Of a stretch of DNA of 64,000 bases, positions 27,097 to 37,779 are shown one piece after another; the first letter of the stretch is position 1, and each line of letters begins with the position of its first letter. The notes beneath the pieces were generated by a model, which saw nothing but the letters and a program-made list of their open reading frames with translations, was not told where the DNA came from and did no database searches. The stretch spans positions 62,001 to 126,000 of the forward strand of contig NZ_BOMH01000018.1 in the NCBI RefSeq assembly GCF_016862095.1. The letters run 5' to 3'. Both the position numbers and the translations under genes were made by a program. The stretch is from Actinoplanes cyaneus (lineage in GTDB: Bacteria; Actinomycetota; Actinomycetes; Mycobacteriales; Micromonosporaceae).

Positions 27097-27530
27097 GTGT
27101 CCGCGTCTCCCCGATTGAGGTTGTCACGCAGTCGCTGTAGCGCCTGCAGCACTCTGTCCTGGTCTTGCTTGTCAACGCCATCGAGCAACCGCTCTTGGTA
27201 GTCCTGATGCCGCTCCCGTAACTCGATGGCGAACCGCGTGCCGGCCGGAGTGAGTGACGCCAGCGTGTAGCGGTTGTCGGCCGGGTCGACACGACGTTGG
27301 ACCAGCCCGTCACGTTCGAGTTCCTTCACCAACCGCGTAATGCTCGCCCCGTCGATGCCGAGGGTTTGGCGCAGTTCGCTGTGACTGGTCTCGCCATTGC
27401 GGTGCAAGCGGACAAGAATCTGAACCCTTTGAACGCTCATCCCGATCGAGCGCGCGAACCCCTGCCTGAGCTGCGCGGCAGCTTCGCCGAACAAACGGAA
27501 GAACGTATCCTCCGTCGTCTCACCTTCCAT
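27093..27530 (-). CDS. MarR family transcriptional regulator
   Basis: A 145-residue MarR-type winged-helix protein. The recognition region is SHSELRQTLGIDGASITRLVKELERDGLV, followed by the wing RRVDPADNRYTLASLTPAG. A perfect 9-bp-arm palindrome lies 18 bases upstream of its ATG, in the divergent region shared with the DUF3224 gene. It therefore probably represses both its own operon (with the SnoaL-like gene) and the DUF3224 gene, responding to a small phenolic or lipophilic ligand as is common in the family. Confidence 0.88.
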   Translation of the reverse strand: MEGETTEDTFFRLFGEAAAQLRQGFARSIGMSVQRVQILVRLHRNGETSHSELRQTLGIDGASITRLVKELERDGLVQRRVDPADNRYTLASLTPAGTRFAIELRERHQDYQERLLDGVDKQDQDRVLQALQRLRDNLNRGDADT

Positions 27531-27547
27531 GATCTATTTGTATACAC

Positions 27548-27570
27548 AACTCTTGATAAAGTCAAGAGTT
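27548..27570. promoter_or_regulatory. Perfect palindrome, probable MarR operator
   Basis: AACTCTTGA-TAAAG-TCAAGAGTT is a perfect inverted repeat with 9-base arms between the divergent marR and DUF3224 starts, beside an AT-rich TGTATACA palindrome (27539-27546). Size and placement are typical of MarR sites. Confidence 0.82.
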
Positions 27571-27588
27571 CGTCGTAGCGTGTCAGAC

Positions 27589-27993
27589 ATGCGAGCAACT
27601 GGAACGTTCGAGGTAGTCGACTTCAGTGCGGCTCCCGTGCCGCCTTCCGAAGTCAAGACCGGCCTGCCGGTCGGTTTCGCCACCATGCGTAAGACGTTCA
27701 CCGGCGAGATCGAGGGCCGATCCGAAACGCTCTTCACGGCTGCGTTCGACCCCGCCAGTAGCACCGGCACGTACGTCGCGATGGAGTCGTTCGAGGGCCA
27801 CGTCGCCGGCCACCCGGGCACCTTCAACTTCGCGCACTCCGCCACCACTACGGGGCGGGATCGGCAGGCGGAGTTTCTGGTCATCGTCCAGGGAAGCGGC
27901 ACTGGAGACCTGACCGGCATCCGCGGCACCGGAGGATTGGCCGTCGATGAAGACGGCATCCACCACATCCGGTTCGACTACGAACTGTCCTGA
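27589..27993 (+). CDS. DUF3224 family protein
   Basis: A 134-residue beta-rich protein with the DUF3224 pattern: MRATGTFEVVDF at the start, MRKTFTGEIEGRSETLF, then YVAMESFEGHVAGHPGTF and the Gly-rich end GTGDLTGIRGTGGLAVDEDG. This resembles small lipocalin-like/allene-oxide-cyclase-like proteins. Function unknown. It is divergent from marR across a palindromic operator and so is likely MarR-controlled. ATG 27589 is used; GTG 27580 is an alternative. No clear ribosome-binding site is seen. Confidence 0.8.
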   Translation: MRATGTFEVVDFSAAPVPPSEVKTGLPVGFATMRKTFTGEIEGRSETLFTAAFDPASSTGTYVAMESFEGHVAGHPGTFNFAHSATTTGRDRQAEFLVIVQGSGTGDLTGIRGTGGLAVDEDGIHHIRFDYELS

Positions 27994-28274
27994 CTCCCCT
28001 GCATCGCCGGCCATCAGATGGTCGACCCACGCGCGACGACGGGAGTAATAGCCATCAGCGCGGCAAATTGATCCACACCCGCTCTTGATCAACCATCGCG
28101 TCCGCCGAGCCTCAGCAAGGCGGTCGCGCTAACGATCGCCAGGATCCATATGAATGTCCGGCCTCATTCGCGATGAGGACCATCCGGCGGCCGGTCTTGC
28201 CGGACCACGCGCACTCATCTGCCGCGAAGCGAGCGCTGCCGGCCGAGATCCACTGCGGCTTGGACAAAAAGAAT
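27994..28274. other. Noncoding stretch after the DUF3224 gene
   Basis: No convincing coding frame or RNA gene was recognised here. Composition is less GC-rich than the neighbourhood. The only clear structure is the hairpin that follows it. Confidence 0.4.
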
Positions 28275-28310
28275 ACGGCCCTGACCAGTATAAACCCTGG
28301 TCAGGGCCGT
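28275..28310 (-). terminator. Strong intrinsic terminator for the TAP-like hydrolase gene
   Basis: A perfect 14-bp stem (ACGGCCCTGACCAG with its complement) closes on an 8-base loop. It is followed, on the minus strand, by a T-rich tract (28266-28274). It lies ~90 bases beyond the hydrolase stop, and it could also stop plus-strand reading. Confidence 0.88.
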
Positions 28311-28398
28311 TCTCTGAGCCGCCTGACGGAATCGGACCGTCGACCTACGCTGTCCGGCTCGGGCGATGCCGAGCCGGACGGCGGCGTGATCGCTCAGG

Positions 28399-29940
28399 TC
28401 AGGCCGCGGGGAACGGCGGCAGGTCCTGGCCGCAGCGGGTGCCCGACGGCGGTAGCTGACCGGCGAGCAGGTACCGGGTGTACCAGCCCTGCACGCACGC
28501 GCTGTAGCTGCTGGTGTGCCCGAACCCGTCGAGCGTCAGCAGCCTGGCGTTGCCCAGTTCCCGGCTCATCCGCACGCCGAAGTCGTACCGGGTGGCCGGG
28601 TCGTAGGTGGGGTTGACGACCAGGACCGTCTTGGCGGTCCGCTTGTTCCACGGCCCGGCGTAGCGTTCCCTGACGACGGGCCAGTTCGCGCAGCCCACCT
28701 CCCCGAACGCCTCGGACCGTCCGAAGGTCCGGTGCGCCTTCTCGAAGATCGTGGCGAACCCGGGGTAGAGCGCGGGGTTGCGCGGCAGCGGCGCGTCGGC
28801 GCAGTTCACCGCGTAGAAGGCGTCGTTGGACGTGTACCCGTAGGCGTCTGTCGATCCGCCGCGCGCCGGCGGCGCCGAGGGCATCGGCGGGGCAGGGGTG
28901 GCGCGCAGGGTGGACGGCCCGCCGAACACCTCGCCGTACAGGATCTGCAGGACCTGCGCGGTGTCCGGGAAGCTGGCCACGTCGTACATGCTGCTCGACA
29001 CGAAGCCGGTCAGGTCGTCGATGGTCACCTCCCCGTACGTCGGTGACGTGACCGGTCCCTGCCGGAAGCGTTCCCGCAGCCGGGCGAACTTGGCCTTGCT
29101 GTCCCCGGCCAGCGCGCAGTTCGTCCCGGCCTTGTCACACTCGCGGAAGAAGCCGGCCAGGGCGATCTCGAAGCCGCCGGCCCGCTCGAACTTGTTGGCG
29201 AGCCGGTGGTTGGCCCGCTGGTCCGGGTCGACGTTGCCGTCAATGATGATCGCCCGCACCTTGCCCGGGAACAGGTTGGCGTAGGTGGCGCCGATCATCG
29301 TCCCGTACGAGTAGCCGATGTAGGTCAGTGCCTTGTCGCCGACCGCCTGGCGCAGCCGGTCGAGGTCCTTGGCCACGTTGAGTGTGCTCATGTGGGTCAG
29401 CAGCGGACCGGCGTTGCGCTTGCAGCCCTCGGTGTACTCCCAGTTCGCCGCGAGGGTCTCGGCGATCTCGGCCTTGGTGATCGGCACCGCTTTCATCCGG
29501 GCCAGCAGCGCCTCGGCCTCCTCGTCGGTGGCGAAGCACTGGATCGGGTCGCTGGCGCCGATGCCCCGCGGGTCGAAGCCGACGAAGTCGAACCGGGCCA
29601 GCACCTCCGGCTGCACGATCCCGGCGGCGGCGCGGACCAGGCCACGGCCGGCGCCACCGGGGCCGCCGGGGTTGACGAAGATGGTGCCGAGCTTGTGCGC
29701 CTGATCGGCGGCGGGCCGCCGCGCCAGCGCGATGGTGGTGGTCGGCCCACCGGGACGGTCGTGATCGAGCGGCACCTCGTAGGTGCCGCAGTCGAAGCCG
29801 GTCAGCTCCGGCTCGGTGCACGCCGACCAGCCGACCGCGGGCACCCGGGCCGCCTGCGCCGCGCCGGGAACGGCGAGCGACGCGACGACCAGGGCGAGGA
29901 CCGTGCCGGCCCGGGCGGCAATCGAAGGACGTACGGCCAT
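28399..29940 (-). CDS. Secreted alpha/beta hydrolase, TAP-like (tripeptidyl aminopeptidase family)
   Basis: A 513-residue exported hydrolase. A signal peptide covers about residues 1-31, ending PGAAQA. The alpha/beta fold has the oxyanion region NPGGPGGAG, the nucleophile elbow GYSYGT and a C-terminal TAP-like domain with the catalytic Asp region (NPTYDPATRYDF) and His in DGFGHTS. Such enzymes release short peptides from secreted or external proteins. The adjacent divergent oligopeptide importer could take up the products. ATG 29940 is chosen because AAAGGCGAG lies just upstream. Confidence 0.88.
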   Translation of the reverse strand: MAVRPSIAARAGTVLALVVASLAVPGAAQAARVPAVGWSACTEPELTGFDCGTYEVPLDHDRPGGPTTTIALARRPAADQAHKLGTIFVNPGGPGGAGRGLVRAAAGIVQPEVLARFDFVGFDPRGIGASDPIQCFATDEEAEALLARMKAVPITKAEIAETLAANWEYTEGCKRNAGPLLTHMSTLNVAKDLDRLRQAVGDKALTYIGYSYGTMIGATYANLFPGKVRAIIIDGNVDPDQRANHRLANKFERAGGFEIALAGFFRECDKAGTNCALAGDSKAKFARLRERFRQGPVTSPTYGEVTIDDLTGFVSSSMYDVASFPDTAQVLQILYGEVFGGPSTLRATPAPPMPSAPPARGGSTDAYGYTSNDAFYAVNCADAPLPRNPALYPGFATIFEKAHRTFGRSEAFGEVGCANWPVVRERYAGPWNKRTAKTVLVVNPTYDPATRYDFGVRMSRELGNARLLTLDGFGHTSSYSACVQGWYTRYLLAGQLPPSGTRCGQDLPPFPAA

Positions 29941-30153
29941 GTTCTCGCCTTTCGTTGGGAAGCAGGACCAGGCGTCACCCTGCCACACATCGACAAGTCT
30001 CGTTACCCCTCGCGCGCGGGGGCGGGCCGGAAAACAGCAATGACACGATCCGGTAGCGATTCGCGATGTCGATCATCATGAATGGCTAAGGTCATACCAG
30101 CGGTGACCAGCCGTCATCGCGTTTCTCCGTACTCATAGGACGGTGAGAACACG

Positions 30154-31824
30154 ATGCGTGCCCCAGGAAGGCAGGCGTACTGGCGCCGGGCGGTCATCGC
30201 CGCAGGTGTCACCACGGCGATGGCGATCGGCGCAGCCGGCTGCGCGAAGAGCGACCGTGACAGCGGTGACAAGGGCGCCGGCGGCGGCACCTTCGTCTTC
30301 GCGGGCGCCGGCGACCCGAAGAACTTCGACCCGATCTTCAACGACGACGGGGAGTCGTTCCGGCCGATCCGGCAGATGTACGACACGCTCGTCGCCCACA
30401 AGCCCGGCACCGCCGAGCTGACCGGTGGTCTGGCGGAGAGCTGGTCCAACGACCCGACCGGCAAGATCTGGACGTTCAAGCTGCGCCAGGGTGTCAAGTT
30501 CCACGACGGCACCGCGCTGGACGCGGCCGCGGTCTGTGCGAACTTCGACCGCTGGTCCACCATGAAGGGCGACGCCGCCCAGTCCCAGATGATCTACTAC
30601 GCCGACGTCTTCGGCGGGTTCGCCGGCAGCCCGGACGCCGTCTACGACAACTGCAAGGCGCAGGACGCCGGGACCGCTGTCGTGACGATGAAGAAGTACA
30701 AGGGCGCGTTCCCGGGCGCGTTCGCGCTCACCGCGTTCTCCATCGCCAGCCCGGCCGCGATGAAGCAGTACGGCGCGGACACCGTGACGCAGAGCGGCGA
30801 CTCCTTCTCGTACAGCGCGTTCGCCACCGAGCACCCGACCGGCACCGGCGCGTTCACGTTCGGCGGCTGGAACAAGGCGACCGGCGAGATCACCCTGAAC
30901 CGGAACCCCGACTACTGGGGCGAGAAGGCCAAGGTCGACAAGATGATCATCAAGGTCATCAAGGACGAGAACACCCGCAAGCAGGAGCTGCGCGCCGGCA
31001 CCGTGCAGGCGATCGACTTCCCCGCACCGGCGGACCGCAAGGCTCTCGCCGACGAGGGCTACACCGTCCTGCCCCGCCCCGCGTTCAACATCCTCTACCT
31101 GGGCATCAACCAGAAGAACCCCAAACTGAAGGATTTGCGCGTACGGCAGGCGATCGCCTACGCCCTGAACCGCCCCCAGCTGGTGCAGACCAAGGGCCCC
31201 GGCGGCTCGAAGGTGGCCGACCAGTTCCTGCCCGACACCGTGCTCGGCTACGCGCCCGACGTGCAGAAGTACGAGTACAACGTGGACAAGGCCAAGCAAC
31301 TGCTGGCCGACGCCGGCGCGACCGGGCTCACGCTGAACTTCTACTACCCGACCGAGGTGACCCGGCCGTACATGCCGAATCCGCAGGAGATCTTCACCGT
31401 CCTCGCCAACGACCTGCAGGCGGCCGGCATCAAGGTCACCGGCGTGCCCCGGCCGTGGAACGGCGGCTTCAAGGACGACGTGCAGCAGTTCGGCAAGCAG
31501 GACCTGCACATCCTCGGCTGGACCGGTGACTACAACGACCCGGGCAACTTCGTCGGCACGTTCTTCGGCCGTCCCAAGGACGAGTTCGGCGACCAGGCGA
31601 TGACCGACATGTTCTCCGCCATCGACAAGGCCGACGCGACGGTCGACCAGGCCGCCAAGAAGACCGCGTTCGAGCAGGTCAACCGGGATCTGGCCAGCAA
31701 GTGGCTGCCGGCCGTGCCGATCTGGCACGCGCCGCCGGCCCTGGTCACCACGAAGAACGTCCAGGGGCTGGTGCCGAGCCCGCTCACCGGCGAGCAGTTC
31801 AACACCGTCTCGATCAGCAAGTAG
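30154..31824 (+). CDS. Peptide/nickel-type ABC transporter substrate-binding lipoprotein
   Basis: A 556-residue SBP_bac_5 family lipoprotein with lipobox IGAAGC and acylated Cys30. Family landmarks include the N-terminal lobe FDPIFNDDGESFRPIRQMYDTL, the WTFKLRQGVKFHDGTALDAAAV motif and the C-terminal LASKWLPAVPIWH. It is the first gene of a complete importer operon (binding protein, two permeases, two ATPases). A signature DppA/OppA function is expected, but cargo could be peptides or another oligomeric solute. The divergent secreted peptidase supports peptides. Confidence 0.9.
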   Translation: MRAPGRQAYWRRAVIAAGVTTAMAIGAAGCAKSDRDSGDKGAGGGTFVFAGAGDPKNFDPIFNDDGESFRPIRQMYDTLVAHKPGTAELTGGLAESWSNDPTGKIWTFKLRQGVKFHDGTALDAAAVCANFDRWSTMKGDAAQSQMIYYADVFGGFAGSPDAVYDNCKAQDAGTAVVTMKKYKGAFPGAFALTAFSIASPAAMKQYGADTVTQSGDSFSYSAFATEHPTGTGAFTFGGWNKATGEITLNRNPDYWGEKAKVDKMIIKVIKDENTRKQELRAGTVQAIDFPAPADRKALADEGYTVLPRPAFNILYLGINQKNPKLKDLRVRQAIAYALNRPQLVQTKGPGGSKVADQFLPDTVLGYAPDVQKYEYNVDKAKQLLADAGATGLTLNFYYPTEVTRPYMPNPQEIFTVLANDLQAAGIKVTGVPRPWNGGFKDDVQQFGKQDLHILGWTGDYNDPGNFVGTFFGRPKDEFGDQAMTDMFSAIDKADATVDQAAKKTAFEQVNRDLASKWLPAVPIWHAPPALVTTKNVQGLVPSPLTGEQFNTVSISK

Positions 31825-31897
31825 GCGCTCACCGCCGTCGCGGTCCGGACCCCCGGACCACGGCGGCGGCGATCCCGGGAAGGAGCCGTCTTTCTCC

Positions 31898-32905
31898 ATG
31901 GTGCGAGTCGTTCTACGCCGCCTGAGCCAGTTGGGCGTCACCCTGATCGCCCTGATGACCCTGATCTTCTTCTGGCTGCGGAGTCTCCCCGGCGGGCCCG
32001 TCGACGCGTTGCTGGGCGAACGCGCCACCCCGCAGACCCGTGAGACGCTGACCCGGGCGCTCGGCTACGACCAGCCGATCTGGGTGCAGTACGGCCGGTT
32101 CCTGCGCAACGTCGTGACCGGCGACTTCGGCAACTCCATCCGGACCGGCGAGCCGGTGGCCGACGTGATCAGCCGGGCCTTCCCGGCGACCGTCGAGCTG
32201 GCCCTCGCCGCGATCGTCATCGCGGTCGGGCTGGGCATCCCGCTGGGTTACCTCGCGGCCCGCCACCACGGCCGGCTGCTCGACAACGCGACCATCGTCG
32301 TCACCCTGGTCGGCATCTCGGTCCCGATCTTCTTCCTCGGTTACCTGCTCAAGGACTGGCTGACCCAGGGCACCCACCTGTTCCCGCCGTCCGGGCGGAT
32401 CAGCACCGGCGTGGAGAACACCGGCGTGACCGGCTTCTTTGTGCTGGACGGGCTGCTCACCAGGGAATGGGACGCCTCCGCCGACGCCCTCTGGCACCTG
32501 ATCCTGCCGGCCGTCACACTGGCGACGATCCCGCTGGCGATCATCGTCCGGATCACCCGGGCCGGCGTGCTCGACGTCCTCGACGAGGACTACGTCCGTA
32601 CGGCGGATGCCAAGGGTCTGCGCAATGCCACCATCCGCAAGCGACACGTGCTGCGCAACGCGCTCCTGCCGGTCGTCACCACGATCGGCCTGCAGACCGG
32701 CACGCTGCTGGCCGGCGCGGTGCTGACCGAGAAGGTCTACAACTGGGGCGGGCTGGGCACGCTGATCACCGACTCGATCAGCGGCAGCCGCGACTATCCG
32801 GTGCTGCAGGCGCTGATCCTGCTGGCCGCCGTCGTCTTCATCGTGGTCAACCTGCTGGTCGACCTCTCCTACGCGGTCATCGACCCGAGGGTGCGTGTCC
32901 GGTGA
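31898..32905 (+). CDS. Peptide ABC transporter permease (DppB type)
   Basis: A 335-residue membrane protein with six predicted helices. The DppB/OppB N-terminal helix ends in LPGGPVDALLG, GDFGNSIRTGEPV is present, and the ATPase-contact loop reads YVRTADAKGLRNATIRKRHVLRNALLPVV. It pairs with the DppC-like subunit, whose GTG overlaps its stop (GTGA, 32902-32905). AAGGAG lies 14 bases before ATG 31898, rather far, so GTG 31901 may contribute. Confidence 0.9.
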   Translation: MVRVVLRRLSQLGVTLIALMTLIFFWLRSLPGGPVDALLGERATPQTRETLTRALGYDQPIWVQYGRFLRNVVTGDFGNSIRTGEPVADVISRAFPATVELALAAIVIAVGLGIPLGYLAARHHGRLLDNATIVVTLVGISVPIFFLGYLLKDWLTQGTHLFPPSGRISTGVENTGVTGFFVLDGLLTREWDASADALWHLILPAVTLATIPLAIIVRITRAGVLDVLDEDYVRTADAKGLRNATIRKRHVLRNALLPVVTTIGLQTGTLLAGAVLTEKVYNWGGLGTLITDSISGSRDYPVLQALILLAAVVFIVVNLLVDLSYAVIDPRVRVR

Positions 32906-33861
32906 ACGGCCCCGGCGGCATGGCGACGCTCGCCGACCACAAGCGCCGCCGCATCGACGAGCTCACCGCGCGGACCGCCGAGGGCGGCGGGGTCAGCCTG
33001 CTGCGCGACGCCGGACGACGCCTGCTGCGCAACCCCGCCGCGATCGTGGGCGGGGCCATCATCCTGCTCTTCCTGATCATCGCGATCTTCGCGCCGCTGG
33101 TGGCCCCGCACGACCCGGTGCAACGGTTCCCGGAGCTGACCGGCGGGCTGACCGTCGACTCGATCCCGGGCGCCTCCGCGGGGCATCCGCTCGGCAGCGA
33201 CCCGCTGGGCCGCGACTTCGCGTCCCGGATGATCTACGGCGCCCGGCAGACCCTGTTCGTCGGTGTCCTGGCCACCCTCATCGGCCTGCTGTGCGGGGTG
33301 CTGCTCGGCGCGATCGCGGGCGCCGCCGGCGGCTGGGTCGACATGCTGATCATGCGGATCACCGACGTCATGCTGGCGCTGCCCAGCCTGCTGCTGGCGA
33401 TCACGCTGGTCGCGCTGGCCCGCCAGCCGACGCAGTGGACGGTGATCGTCGCGGTCGCGGTGGTGAACGTGCCGATCTTCGCCCGGCTCCTGCGCGGGTC
33501 GATGCTGGCCCAGCGGGAGAGTGATCATGTGCTCGCGGCCCGGGCGCTCGGCGTGCGGCAGCGGCACATCGTGACCCGGCACATGTTGCCGAACTCGCTG
33601 ACAGCGGTCATCGTGCAGGCCACCCTGACCTTCGCGGTGGCGATCCTGGACGCGGCCGCGCTGTCGTTCCTGGGGCTCGGCGACCCGGACATCAACCGGG
33701 CCGAGTGGGGCCTGATGCTCGGCGTGGACGGCGTCCGTTACCTGGAGGTCCGACCGGAACTGGCCTACTTCCCGGCGATCGCGATCATCCTGGTCGCCCT
33801 CGGCTTCACCCTGCTCGGCGAGAGCATGCGCGAGGCCCTCGACCCGAAGAACCGGCGGTGA
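32902..33861 (+). CDS. Peptide ABC transporter permease (DppC type)
   Basis: A 319-residue membrane protein. A cytoplasmic N-terminus is followed by the first helix (NPAAIVGGAIILLFLIIAIF). The DppC hallmark HPLGSDPLGRDFASRMIYGAR and the coupling loop HVLAARALGVRQRHIVTRHMLPN are present. The longer upstream frame lies inside the DppB gene and is a shadow. GTG 32902 is the coupled start. Confidence 0.9.
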   Translation: MNGPGGMATLADHKRRRIDELTARTAEGGGVSLLRDAGRRLLRNPAAIVGGAIILLFLIIAIFAPLVAPHDPVQRFPELTGGLTVDSIPGASAGHPLGSDPLGRDFASRMIYGARQTLFVGVLATLIGLLCGVLLGAIAGAAGGWVDMLIMRITDVMLALPSLLLAITLVALARQPTQWTVIVAVAVVNVPIFARLLRGSMLAQRESDHVLAARALGVRQRHIVTRHMLPNSLTAVIVQATLTFAVAILDAAALSFLGLGDPDINRAEWGLMLGVDGVRYLEVRPELAYFPAIAIILVALGFTLLGESMREALDPKNRR

Positions 33862-33867
33862 CCTGTC

Positions 33868-34850
<983 letters not shown>

Positions 34851-34854
<4 letters not shown>

Positions 34855-35948
34855 GCGAGACCCTCGTCGAGATCGACGACCTCAAGGTCCACTTCCCGAT
34901 CAAGAGCGGACTGCTCTTCGACCGCACCGTCGGGCACGTCTACGCCGTCGACGGCGTCTCGCTCTCGATCCGGCGCGGCGAGACCTACGGCCTGGTCGGC
35001 GAGTCCGGCTGCGGCAAGTCCACGCTCGGGCGCGGCCTGCTGCGCCTGGTCGAACCGACGAGCGGCACGATCACCTTCGACGGTACGGACGTGCGCGCGC
35101 TCAAGGGCGAGCAGATGCGGCTGTTCCGCCGGCGCATCCAGATGGTCTTCCAGGACCCGTTGTCGAGCCTCGACCCGCGGCAGTCGGTCGAGTCCCTGCT
35201 CGTCGAGGGCCTCAAGGCGCACGACCTGCACCGGGACAAGGCAGCGGTACGGCAGCGACTGCGGTCCACCCTCGACGCGGTCGGCCTGCCGTCGTCGACG
35301 CTGAACAGGTACCCGCACGAGTTCTCCGGCGGGCAGCGCCAGCGCATCGGCATCGCCCGCGCCCTGATCCTCGGGCCCGAGCTGATCGTGGCCGACGAGC
35401 CGGTGTCCGCACTCGACGTGTCGATCCAGGCGCAGGTCGTCAACCTCCTCGGCGACCTGCAGGACTCGCTCGGCCTGACCTACCTGGTGATCGCGCACGA
35501 CCTCGCGGTCGTCCGGCACATCTCCGACACGATCGGCGTGATGTACCTGGGCGCGCTGGTCGAGGAGGCCGACGGCGACCGGTTGTACGAGCGGCCGCTG
35601 CACCCGTACACCCGGGCGCTGCTCTCCGCCGTGCCGATCCCCGACCCGTACATCGAGGACCGGCGCGAGCGGATCCTGCTCGCCGGTGACCTGCCGTCGC
35701 CGGCCGACCCGCCGAGCGGATGCCGGTTCCGTACGCGCTGCCCGTGGTCACAGCCCCGTTGCGCCGAGGACCGGCCGCTGCTGCGGGCGTTCGACGACTC
35801 GGGGCAGCGGGTGGCGTGCCACTTCGCCGCCGAGATCCTCAGCGGCGACCTGAAGATGCACGAGGTGCGTACCGAGCTGATCCACCCGGACACGGACGCG
35901 CCCGACGTCGGCGCCGGGCTGATCCCGACCCGGACAGACCTGCCCTGA
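34851..35948 (+). CDS. Peptide ABC transporter ATP-binding protein (DppF type)
   Basis: A 365-residue ATPase with Walker [10 protein letters not shown], signature [15 protein letters not shown], Walker [15 protein letters not shown] and a C-terminal Cys cluster ([14 protein letters not shown]). The [10 protein letters not shown] start and [11 protein letters not shown] segment are typical DppF/OppF features. GTG 34851 overlaps the DppD stop (GTGA). It is the last gene of the importer operon; about 240 bases without a recognised gene follow. Confidence 0.92.
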
Positions 35949-36189
35949 CGCGGCTCCCGCTCAGCCACGACAACAGATCTGTGCAGATGGACGGCCGCAC
36001 GGCCGGGCGGTCCGACCCGCCGGGCCGTGCGGGTGGGCCGGGCGCGGAGGCGGGGGGTGAGGCCGTGCCGCGGGGGGAGACCCGGCCGCTCCCGCCTCGC
36101 CGCCGTCGGCGCAGGTCCGGCCGGATCGACGTGATGCCGGTGTGGTGACATCGAAATGATGGCAGGGGCGGCCTAGGGTGGGCAGTGCT

Positions 36190-37383
36190 ATGACGATGCA
36201 GGACCAGAACGCCGCCGAGGCGACCGAAACCCGACCGTGCGCCCACTGCGGGCGCCCCGTGCCGCAGCGCAACTCCGCCGGCCGGCCGTTCCGGTACTGC
36301 CGGGACAACGACGGTGAGTGCCAGCGCGCCTCCCGCAACGTGCGGATGCGGCACCGCTCCTCCCCCGGCCTGGCCGGCTCGGTCGCCCGCACCTGGGAGG
36401 TCGTGGACCGGCTCGACCAGATGGTCGGGACGCTGACCGAGGCCCTGCATTCGGAGATGTCCCCGGCCGGCGTCGAACGGCAGGTCGCCGAGGTGCGCGC
36501 GGAGACGTCGTCGGCGGTCGCCGCCGCGCACGCGGAGCGGGACGACGCGCGCCGCGACGCGGAGCAGGCGGCCACGGCGACCGCGGCGGCGCAGCAGATC
36601 GCGGCGGCCGCGACGGCCGAGCGTGACGAGGCACGCCAGCGTGCGAGCGAGGCGACGCGCGCCGCCGAGGAGGCCGGCAAGCGCGAGCAGGAAGCGCTCA
36701 AGGCCCGTGACGAGGCGGTGAAGGCCGCGACGGCCGCGGCAGCGCTGCGGGAACGTGCCGAGACGGAACGCGACGCCGCCGCCGAGGACCTGACCGCCAC
36801 CCGGCGCGACCTGCAGGAGACCAAGGGCCAGCGCGACGCGGCGGAACGCGACCTTGCGGCAGCCTTGAAGGACCACAACGATTTCCGGCGTACGGCGGAG
36901 CAGGCGGCCCTGCGCGCCGAGGAGTCACTGACCGCCGCCCGTGCCGACGTCACCGCCGCCCGGGAGGCCGCCGAGCAGGCCGAGCTGCGTGCGAAAGCCG
37001 CCGAGCAGGCGACCGCGGAAGTCACGGCCCGCGCCGAGCGGGCAACCGCCGATGCCGCCGCGCGCGCCGAGCGGACCGCCGCCGACGTGGCCGGGGTGCG
37101 CCAGGAGCTCGCGTCGGTGGTGTCCGAGCGGGACGAGTTGCGACGCACGGCCGGGGATCTCGACCGTACGCGCAAGGATCTTGAACGTGCCGCCGAGGAA
37201 CGCGCCGAGCTGGAGCGCCGCCTCGCGGCCGCACGCGCCGACGCGGACGCCGCACACCAGCGGGTCGCTCAGCTCACCGGGCAGGTCAGTGACCTGGCGT
37301 CGGCTCTGGCCGCGCTCGGCTCGGCCCGCCCGCCCGCCGCGACGCCGCCCGCACCGGCCCAGGCCGCACCGGCGGATCTCTGA
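36190..37383 (+). CDS. Zinc-ribbon protein with long alanine-rich coiled coil
   Basis: A 397-residue protein. The N-terminus has a putative zinc site with Cys17, Cys20, Cys37 and Cys43 (PCAHCGRPVPQRNSAGRPF onwards), resembling short zinc ribbons of actinobacterial DNA-associated proteins. Residues ~70-375 are an almost uninterrupted Ala/Glu/Arg-rich coiled coil. The tail is Pro/Ala-rich. The layout recalls KfrA- or SMC-like accessory proteins, but I cannot assign a function. ATG 36190 is preferred (AGGGTGG upstream); GTG 36178 and ATG 36196 are alternatives. The 3' end belongs to a tandem repeat that continues beyond the stop. Confidence 0.72.
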   Translation: MTMQDQNAAEATETRPCAHCGRPVPQRNSAGRPFRYCRDNDGECQRASRNVRMRHRSSPGLAGSVARTWEVVDRLDQMVGTLTEALHSEMSPAGVERQVAEVRAETSSAVAAAHAERDDARRDAEQAATATAAAQQIAAAATAERDEARQRASEATRAAEEAGKREQEALKARDEAVKAATAAAALRERAETERDAAAEDLTATRRDLQETKGQRDAAERDLAAALKDHNDFRRTAEQAALRAEESLTAARADVTAAREAAEQAELRAKAAEQATAEVTARAERATADAAARAERTAADVAGVRQELASVVSERDELRRTAGDLDRTRKDLERAAEERAELERRLAAARADADAAHQRVAQLTGQVSDLASALAALGSARPPAATPPAPAQAAPADL

Positions 37384-37511
37384 TCACCGCCGGTCCTGAC
37401 CACGCCCGCCGCGCCCGGCGCGACGCCGTCCGCACCGGGGGCGCTGATCACCGTCGGCCCTGACCACGCCCGGCCCGCCCGCCGCGACGCCGTCCGCACC
37501 GCGGATCACCG
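37325..37511 (+). repeat. Tandem repeat (three ~60-bp copies) spanning the stop of the coiled-coil gene
   Basis: Copy one is the last codons and stop of the coiled-coil gene. Copies two and three (from about 37402 and 37467) are noncoding. Shared blocks are CGACGCCGYCCGCACCG and TGATCACCG, the latter containing the stop codon in copy one. Copies two and three are 64 bases apart. Confidence 0.75.
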
Positions 37512-37779
37512 TGGGGCCGGGTTCGTGGGGGGTGAACGCCCGAGTGACCGACATCGCACCACCCGTAGATGTGTTAAACAGCCATAAACTGGACCAAGGT
37601 CCACTTCACGAGCGTTCAAATTGGGGTGTAGGGTCGCACGCCGGTTACGCTCATAGCGTTACATCGCCTTTACCAGGCGGGTAAAAGACCGATAGAACAC
37701 TCGGCGGCCGCAGGAATCCGGCGACCGTCCCTTTCGTTACACCAACGGAAGCAGCACCACGAGCGAGGGGAAGCCGATC
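37512..37779 (+). promoter_or_regulatory. Leader and promoter region of rbpA
   Basis: No gene is seen. The stretch is less GC-rich than its flanks and contains the inverted repeat TGGACC-AA-GGTCCA (37590-37603). Likely promoters for rbpA lie downstream of this, around 37610-37700; I cannot fix a -10/-35 pair. In Streptomyces rbpA is under sigma-R control, but no clean sigma-R site was found by eye. Confidence 0.4.
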
